DNA of 64,000 nucleotides, taken from contig OX387182.1 in NCBI GenBank assembly GCA_947561395.2, positions 8,604,595-8,668,594 on the forward strand, in the 5' to 3' direction. The notes below the pieces were generated by a model, which saw only the letters and a list, made by a program, of their open reading frames with translations, ran no database searches and was not told where the DNA came from. Of the stretch, positions 57,328-64,000 are shown piece by piece (within the stretch, counting starts at the first letter, position 1; each line of letters starts with the position of its first letter). Source of the DNA: Buxus sempervirens. Its lineage: Eukaryota; Streptophyta; Magnoliopsida; Buxales; Buxaceae. The position numbers were made by a program, and so were the translations under genes.

Positions 57328-60300
57328 ATGGTTACCGTAAACAAGATGTTCATCTTCCTCTCTGTCGGGCTTCTGTTCTTGGCAAAAACCAGTCCCTGCC
57401 TTGGAGACACCATTGCTTCTGGCAAGTCTCTTTCCTCCGACCAGAAGCTGGTATCCAAAGGTGGTGTTTTTGAACTGGGTTTCTTCACACTAGCCCCTTC
57501 CCCCAACACCTATGTGGGCATCTGGTACAAAAACCTCTGGCAACGTATTGTAATTTGGGTAGCCAACAGAGATAAACCTCTCACTAACGCATCTTCTTCT
57601 CGTCTAATCCTCTCCCAAGAAGGTAACCTACAGCTCATGGAGTCAGCAATCCAAGTTTGGTCAACTAATCTCACCTCTAAGATGGGCAATTCTACAGTGG
57701 CAGTTCTTCTTGACGATGGAAATCTTGTTTTGAGAGATGGGTCCCAGTCATCTGGTTTCATTTGGCAGAGTTTCGATCACCCAACTAGTGGCTTATTAGT
57801 TCCAGGTGCAAGACTTAGGTTTAACAAACAAACGAAAGCATCCCAAGTCATTACTACATGGAAAAGTTACGTAGATCCAGGAGAAGGGATGTTCTCCCTA
57901 GGGATAGACCCAGATGGATCCCAACTTTATTTAGAGTGGAACAAGTCCCAAAGGTACTGGACTAGTGGACCATGGAATGGCCACTTTTTCAGCCAAGTTC
58001 CTGAAATGAGTGAAATGAGACTAAAGCAAACCTTCAATTTCAGCTTCGTCTCGAACGAAAATGAGACCTTCTTCACATATTCTGTCAATGATACTTCCAT
58101 ACACTCTGCACTTGCGGTTGATTTGTCGGGGGACATCAAGCTACTAACCTGGTTAAAAGGTGTTTCGAAACAGAATGTGTCTTGGTCTCAACCCATGCAG
58201 AAGTGTGAGATTTATGGCGTATGCGGAGCTTTTGGTACCTGCCTCCGGCAAGACTCAATTTCTTGTGCATGTTTGGAAGGTTTTGAACCACGCTATCAGC
58301 CAAATTTGGCCCTGAGTGATTGGTCTAAAGGGTGTGCAAGACGAACCCCTCTCCAATGTGAGAACAAAACTTCCAGTGACAGGAAAAAGGATGGTTTTTT
58401 ACTGCAGTCCAAAATAAGATTACCTGCAAATGCACAACCATTGACAGTTAGCAGTGCTGAACAATGCAAATTAGCTTGCTTGAACAATTGTTCTTGCACT
58501 GCTTACACCTATGATAATGGTAAGTGCTTAATCTGGAATGGAGAATTATTCAACCTAAAGCAATTCAATGACAGTCATGGAAATGATCTCTATGTCAGAC
58601 TTGATGCTTCGCAGCTGCCAAGGCATAAAGCTGAAGCTAAAGCTAAGAAACCAGTATGGTTGATTGTAGCATTGCCAACAATTCTAGCAATGCTTATTTT
58701 GGGTCTCTTCATATGCTATATGCGAAAGAGAAAACTCAAACCAACAGGTAAGCTACTCACAGGCATAGTGACTATATAAATTTCTGCATTTTCAATATTT
58801 TTTGTTCTCTTTTTTTGGAGAAGATCTTCAATTTCATGAGAGTCCTTATTTAAATGAAACAGGGGAAAGCGAAACAAGTCAGGACCTGTTATTGTTTGAT
58901 TTGGGTACAGGCAATGAAGCAAATGATGGCAGTTACATTGACAAAGGTAACCTCCAGAAAGGAGAGAAACAGGATGTAAAGTTGCCATTTTTCAGTTTCT
59001 CTAGTGTATTGGTAGCTACTGATAACTTCTCTGCTGCAAATAAGCTTGGAGAGGGTGGTTTTGGACCCGTTTACAAGGTAACACTAAATTCCTTAAAAGA
59101 ATTTCAATACAATATATTGATGTTATATTTTATTCTCATGGATGAAAAAATTGTTCAACAAAAACTTAAAAAAGTTCATTTACAGGGTAAATTACTGGGT
59201 GGAAATGAAGTAGCACTGAAAAGACTCTCAAGACAGTCTGGACAAGGATTAATTGAGTTCAGAAATGAGATGCTACTAATTGCACAGTTACAACACAGGA
59301 ATCTTGTTAGACTTCTAGGATGCTGTGTGGAAAGAGATGAAAAGATATTGATCTATGAGTACATGCCCTACAAAAGCTTGGATTCTTTACTCTTTGGTCT
59401 GTAGTTCTCCATGCTAGAAATTTTCTTTTCTTTTCTTTCCTTTTCTGATTGTCTAGTAATTCTTCCAAAGTTTGTCTATATGAATCTCTTTCACTTTGTT
59501 CCTTCTTGGAAGCAAACAAATTTCATTCATTTATTATGCTTTATGATGAAGTGTTAGAAGCTTCTTGTTTACATCTCTATTGTAAAAATTTGCGACAGAT
59601 CCAATGCGAGGACAACTATTAGATTTGGAAAGGCGGGTTCACATTATTGCAGGGATTGCTCAAGGTCTTATTTACCTCCATGAATATTCCAGATTAAGAG
59701 TCATTCACAGAGATCTAAAACCTAGTAACATTCTATTGGATGGTGGCATGAACCCCAAAATATCAGATTTTGGTATGGCAAGAATTTTTGGAGGCAAGGA
59801 TTATCAAGGAAACACAAACAGGATCGTGGGAACTTAGTAAGTGTAAATTAAATTCTCACGGCACACACTAACATGCCAAGACATAGGAGTGATTGTGTCC
59901 AGGCAGGTAACTGTCCATTGCAGCTGTTGTTATAACTGCTTTAATGCTGAAATGCAGTGGTTATATGTCTCCTGAGTATGCTATCAAAGGGCTTTTCTCA
60001 ATCAAATCTGATGTTTTTAGCTTTGGAGTCTTGATGCTAGAGATTTTGAGTGGCAAGAAGAACACTGGATTCTGTCATGAGGACTCTCTCAATCTTCTAG
60101 AATATGTAAGTAATTGAAATAAAACTAATCATAATATTCTGTCTAATCTAATTTTTTCTGCTATTTCATTTTACAATCTTTTCCCCTTCTTGTTTTTTTG
60201 TATTGTACCAGGCATGGGAGCTGTGGAAAAATGGTCGAGGATTGGAGTTGATAGATCCATTATTGCTTGATCCACCTTTGACACCTCTAACATTGAGATA

Positions 60301-60517
60301 TATTCAAGTGGCACTTCTATGTGTGCAAGAAAGTCCAACTGATAGACCTACCATGCCTGAAGTTTTCTCAATGTTCAGTAATGAATCTGCAACTCTTCCT
60401 ATACCTAGGGAGCCTGCCTTTTCAATTGGAAGAAGAGATTCAAATCCAAATTCACAAAGAAGTGGCCCAAGGAATTTTTCCGTGAATACCATTACTGTTA
60501 CTCTGGAAGCTCGTTAA
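57328..60517 (+). CDS. G-type lectin S-receptor-like Ser/Thr kinase, copy F (intact)
   Basis: Exons 57328-58747, 58863-59077, 59186-59396, 59599-59836, 59958-60105 and 60212-60517 give 845 aa. Start chosen at [19 protein letters not shown], which aligns with copies C, D and E and gives a signal peptide; an upstream in-frame TTG is not needed. Domains follow copy C with a +3 offset: lectin, S-locus, EGF-like/PAN, membrane helix (~443-464), [10 protein letters not shown] 536-545, Lys557, HRDLKPSN 652-659, DFG 672-674, tail ending VTLEAR. Differences from copies A-D: LDL instead of LDW early in exon 4, and LLDGGMNPK instead of LLDGDMNPK before DFG. Neither is a catalytic residue. Expected plasma-membrane receptor kinase. 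Intron 2 (59078-59185, 108 nt) is in frame and stop-free. Confidence 0.95.
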
Positions 60518-60990
60518 GGTCATCCCTTTTCCATTTTTTCTTTTTATTATAAAAATCCAATATTCTTGATTTTCATTATTCAAGGATGATTTGGTGGCTG
60601 ATATGCTTCTTACTCTTCCTAAGATTGTCTTAGGATGTCCCTCTTAGAAGCAACAACCATTGTTTCATGTTTATTAATCAAATTGATGCCTTGATTGATT
60701 TGTTTGAACTTGTAACAATTTTCTCATATCGCCTATGGCGAAAATCTGGAAACTCCAAAGTTACATTCACTTCCAAAGTCTTCTTTACTTATTCCATTTT
60801 TTTCTGATATTCCTCCTTCCACCTTTTCTCTTCGGAATGTTTGAAATATGAATGGTGAAAAGAATCAACACTAGTAATATTCTAGAAAACACAAAAGAAG
60901 CACACAAACACAGTTCAGGTTGTCTTGTGACTCACCGTTTGGTTTCCAGCCTAGCAGCTCCATTCCAGGTTAGCTAGAGTCAATCGTTGA
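60518..60990. other. Shortened 3' flank of copy F, no gene
   Basis: After only ~50 bp of normal 3' flank ('aatattcttgattttcatta') the sequence jumps to DNA equivalent to about 33465, 44265 and 53770 ('caaggatgatttggtggctg'). Some 5 kb present in other units, including the GT-I relic and the exon-6 stump, are missing. Confidence 0.65.
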
Positions 60991-61335
60991 TATATGTAGG
61001 CCCTTACCGCAACCTTCACCTCTTGATGGAAGAACAAATGCACTGATCCATCTGAGATATACAGTTATCGATCGGGTAATGCAGAGCCCAACCATTAACT
61101 GGTTCCTCTGTTTTAGAATTCTCCACAAAATCCGCAATCTTGTTGCGAAAATTCCTATGAGAGGTAAGGATTTGTTAAGAGATGCGAATCAGCCCCATTA
61201 CCCTTTGCAAATTCCTTCAGGTATGATTTCAACGACACATCCAATTATTGACCATACTCGTTCTTCTTCTGCGGGTAATTCGAATTTGAATTCGGGATGG
61301 ATTGGCGTAAAACCAGTTCATGTCTAGATGCTAGA
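60990..61335 (-). pseudogene. Glycosyltransferase relic GT-II (after copy F)
   Basis: Paralogous to the other GT-II relics (gagcccaaccattaactggt, then 'ttctccacaaaatccgcaat'). The low-coordinate part is shortened. Only small broken frames remain. Its presence implies a further array unit once lay downstream. Confidence 0.7.
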
Positions 61336-61852
61336 ACCCTAACTTTTACAGGGACCTGTTACGCTTTTACTCCTTTTTTTGGTAAGATTGTTACGCTTTT
61401 ACTTGTTTAGGTTTTCCTCACAATCCAGAACAGGTCGAATTTACGGTGATACTTATTAAAAATAATCTAAATTCAGTCACCTAACTCTCTGAAATTGAAA
61501 ATAAATGATACCTTTTTAACATAATTAAGAAAGAGTGTCATCTTATTATTTATTAAAGCTTTCTTTAAAAAATGTACACAAAAAACTTCTTAACCTCACT
61601 AAAAAGAGTTGACAAAAAAAATTGATTTATAAGTCATTTGAGGGTAATTTTGGAAAGAAATATTTTATTAATAGTAAAATATTAAAATAATATTCATTCT
61701 CAATTATGTTAGAAAAATATCACAGATTTCTAATTTTCGAGAATTAGAAATCTATAAATAAGAACCAATTTCGATCCAAATCATAATTATTCAAGTTTTC
61801 AGGAATCAGGCGCGTGGGCTAGAGCTGGTTTAAAACCATATGGGTGTGTATA
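61336..61852. other. Intergenic DNA, no gene
   Basis: AT-rich; two short repeats of 'gttacgcttttact' near 61357 and 61390. No coding signal. Confidence 0.4.
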
Positions 61853-62575
61853 TCTATACTATCTCTTCTCTATCTACTATATATAAAGCGAGGCGCCCTT
61901 TTTGGGAATCGTGCCAAACAACAAGTTACAACTTTCACAAAATACCCATCTCCTGTATAGTTTAGTTTCAATAATATAGGGCTATACCTATCTCAACTCA
62001 CTATTTTCGTTCAAAAACAATTAGTTTGTAACTACCCCACTTCTCCTCTCTCCATTTCCTTTCTCCCCACTTATTCTCTCTCCACGTGCAGTTTTAAAAC
62101 TACTCCCTCCCTTTTTTACGTGCGTGCAGTACTGCACGTGGGCCCCGCTAGTATATATAAAGCGAGGCGCCCCCTTGGGAAGTGTGCCAAGCAAAATATT
62201 CATCTTTCCACAATAGCCCTTATACATCCACTACCAGTACTTATCAATAAAAGGGTACAATGGAAAAAAGTGTCCCAAATCTCTCAAAACCTGACAAACC
62301 GTCTTAAAATTGCTCCCTCCCTTTTTTACGTACGTGCAGTACTGCACGTGGGCCCTGCTAGTTATATATAAAGCAAAGCGCTCCCTTGGGAAGTGTGCTG
62401 AGCAAAATGTTTATCTTTCCTCAATAACCCTTACATATCCACGGTCAATACTTACCAATAAAAGGGTACAATGGTAAAAAAATATCCCAAATCTCTCAAA
62501 ACCTAATAAACCGTTTTAAAACTGTTCTCTCCATTTTTTTACGTGCGTGCAGTACTGCACGTGGGCCCTGCTAGT
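61853..62575 (+). mobile_element. Tandem array of Helitron-like non-autonomous elements
   Basis: Three units end at 62152, 62362 and 62575, each in CTAGT. About 9 bp before each CTAGT is a perfect 16-bp palindrome CGTGCAGTACTGCACG (62123-62138, 62333-62348, 62546-62561), the hairpin-plus-CTRRT 3' end typical of Helitrons. Units 2 (210 bp) and 3 (213 bp) start directly after the previous CTAGT with TATATATAAAGCRARGCGC. The first begins at a plausible TC end (TCTATACTATCTCTTC, 61853) and is ~300 bp. No Rep/helicase coding. Another TATATATAATGC follows the last unit. Confidence 0.68.
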
Positions 62576-62589
62576 ATATATAATGCAAT

Positions 62590-63310
62590 GCTCCTTCCCT
62601 GTTATGAGTTTCCCTTACCTGAATTTCATGCCCAGCTGGCTAATTTTGGTTGGACCATTTGGAAGACCCGTAATTCTGTCATCTTTGATCACAAATTAAC
62701 AACCTTCAGTAGAACAGGCATGTAATTTCTTTTCTACTCTCATGGATAATTCTCGGGATCAGATACTCCTATACTGGTGCGATGGGTTCCCTTTCCATTT
62801 TTCGTCAGTTTTTAAGTTTGGGAGCCGTTGGTACGATCTGTCGGGATGCTCATGGAAGATTTATGGGTGCTGTTTCCTCTTTAGCATCCGTGGACTCAGC
62901 TATTCAAGCGGAGGTTCTAGCGGCTCTTGAAAGAGTCAAGTTGGCGGCTGCTGTTGGTGCTCAACAAATTATTCTTGAAGGCGACTCCAAGCTCCTCATT
63001 TCCTTTCTATCACAGTCACCTGTTTCCGAGATGAAATCGTCTACAATGCTTCACTGCATTGCAGACGGTCATGGCCATGAGATGCTGCCATGTGGAGCAT
63101 CTCACGGCCACTATTTTTTTAGTTGGGCCCCACCCAACATATTTTTAGAAATGAAAAAACAATGGCTGTGAGATGCTCCGGCCATAACAGTCTGCAATGC
63201 AGTAAAGCATTGCAGACGATGTCATTCCCCTGTTTCTTGGCTTGGTGGCTTCTTCCTCTCTTGAACGAACTTCATCTTCTCTGTTCCCAAAACTCCCTTT
63301 TTGACTCTTA
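62590..63310 (+). pseudogene. LINE C-terminal/RNase H relic
   Basis: The + strand reads NFGWTIWKTRNSVIFDH (62637-62690) and, in another frame, VGTICRDAHGRFMGAVSSLA, AIQAEVLAALERVKLAAAVG and QQIILEGDSKLLISFLSQSP, the spacer and RNase H domain of a plant LINE ORF2. The Asp of EGDS is retained but the frame is shifted and it is interrupted by a MITE at 63028-63228, beyond which SPVSWLGGFFLS continues. The RT domain is absent. Confidence 0.8.
63028..63228. mobile_element. MULE-like MITE (201 bp) in LINE relic
   Basis: Inverted repeats of ~39 bp: left GAGATGAAATCGTCTACAAT, right (reversed) GGAATGACATCGTCTGCAAT, both continuing GCTT(C/T)ACTGCATTGCAGAC. Flanked by the 9-bp duplication CCTGTTTC(C/T) at 63019-63027 and 63229-63237. 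A second internal palindrome (GATGCTG...GAGCATC) lies near 63085. Shares the core ATCGTCTRCA with the elements at 8695 and 37099. Confidence 0.83.
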
Positions 63311-64000
63311 AATTATTGGATGAGGCTAGGGGTCTATGTTATGTACGTTGAATTTTGGTTTTATTCAATTTGGTTTTTCATAAAATAAAATAAAAATGTG
63401 ATTACCACAAGCAACGCAAAGGCCTTGTCTCAATCACTTCAAATGGGTACTCCCTTACAAAAAGTAACTCCATTTTATTGCACAGCTCAATCGTCATAAC
63501 CTTTGCCTCATAATCAAACTCTATGGATCATAAGACTCGTTAGATAAAACAAATTGTAAAACCTAATACTGAATTCTATTTACTGAACGAAAGACATATT
63601 ATCATGCCCAAGTTTTTTTTATGCATCCAACATTTTTTCACAAAGAATTTCATTATATACTAAGAAAATCTGTTTGTAGAAGTGGAAGCCTCCTAGGGCT
63701 TTCCAAACCCAACACTCAATTATGAGAAGATTGCCTTTTTTACATTTGTAAGGTAGATAAAAATGGCTTGCAAATGTACAATTTTTTCTCTCTTACACAT
63801 TTTTTTCAAGTTTTTTTTATTATTCTTTAATGCATAAATACACAAATAACAATTGTCAACATATAGATTTTGTTTATAACTAGCTTCAACTAATTAATTT
63901 AATTATTCTTTGACAAAAAGGGTGCTCAAGTGGGGAGGGGGTTGGGGGTTTGGTGGTTGTTGGGTAGCATCACAACTAATGTTCATTTAAAAGCATATAA
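63311..64000. other. Intergenic DNA, no gene
   Basis: AT-rich with no similarity to the kinase units and no recognisable coding or mobile sequence; a G-rich 'gtggggagggggttgggggtt' tract lies near 63932. Confidence 0.4.

Noticed and set aside
62120..62371. Repeated small frame containing VLHVGPAS
   Set aside because: It is the translated palindrome plus CTAGT end of the Helitron-like repeat, not a gene.

Overview
The window is nuclear DNA of a flowering plant. The evidence is spliced genes with GT/AG introns, plant-specific S-domain receptor kinases, and plant-type hAT, Mutator-like, Helitron-like, LINE and Ty3/Gypsy debris in AT-rich intergenic DNA. The species cannot be fixed from sequence alone.

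The backbone is a head-to-tail array, all on the + strand, of six copies (A-F) of a G-type lectin S-receptor-like serine/threonine kinase of the SD-1 type. All copies share one six-exon structure. Exon 1 carries signal peptide, B-lectin, S-locus glycoprotein, EGF-like/PAN and transmembrane segment; exon 2 the juxtamembrane part and Gly-rich loop; exons 3-6 the kinase and tail. Exons 2, 3, 4 and 6 keep identical lengths (215, 211, 238 and 306 bp) wherever complete, and exon 5 is 148 bp except in D (145).

Copy A (1-2137, cut by the window edge), copy C (23323-27351, 842 aa) and copy F (57328-60517, 845 aa) read as intact. Copy B (9995-13182) lost its start codon and signal peptide through an 89-bp deletion and has a TGA in exon 6. 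Copy D (37419-40621) has one nonsense codon in exon 1. Copy E (48513-49775) has a nonsense codon plus a deletion fusing exon 1 to the end of exon 4.

The repeat unit is composite. Downstream of copies A-E is a minus-strand relic of a GT4-type glycosyltransferase (GT-I). After A-D it abuts an orphan + strand relic of a receptor-kinase exon 6 with its own 3' flank. A second glycosyltransferase relic (GT-II) lies upstream of C, D, E and F and again after F. The ancestral unit was therefore probably kinase / glycosyltransferase / kinase / glycosyltransferase.

Comparing units exposes later insertions precisely: two hAT elements with 8-bp target duplications, four small Mutator-like elements with 9-bp duplications, retroposon footprints with 15-16-bp duplications, a 5'-truncated LINE, a probable retrocopy of a host gene, a 2.6-kb insertion of unknown class, and a tandem Helitron-like array after F. 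No tRNA, rRNA or CRISPR array was recognised. The intact genes are expected to encode plasma-membrane receptors sensing an apoplastic ligand; the surrounding glycosyltransferase genes are all dead.
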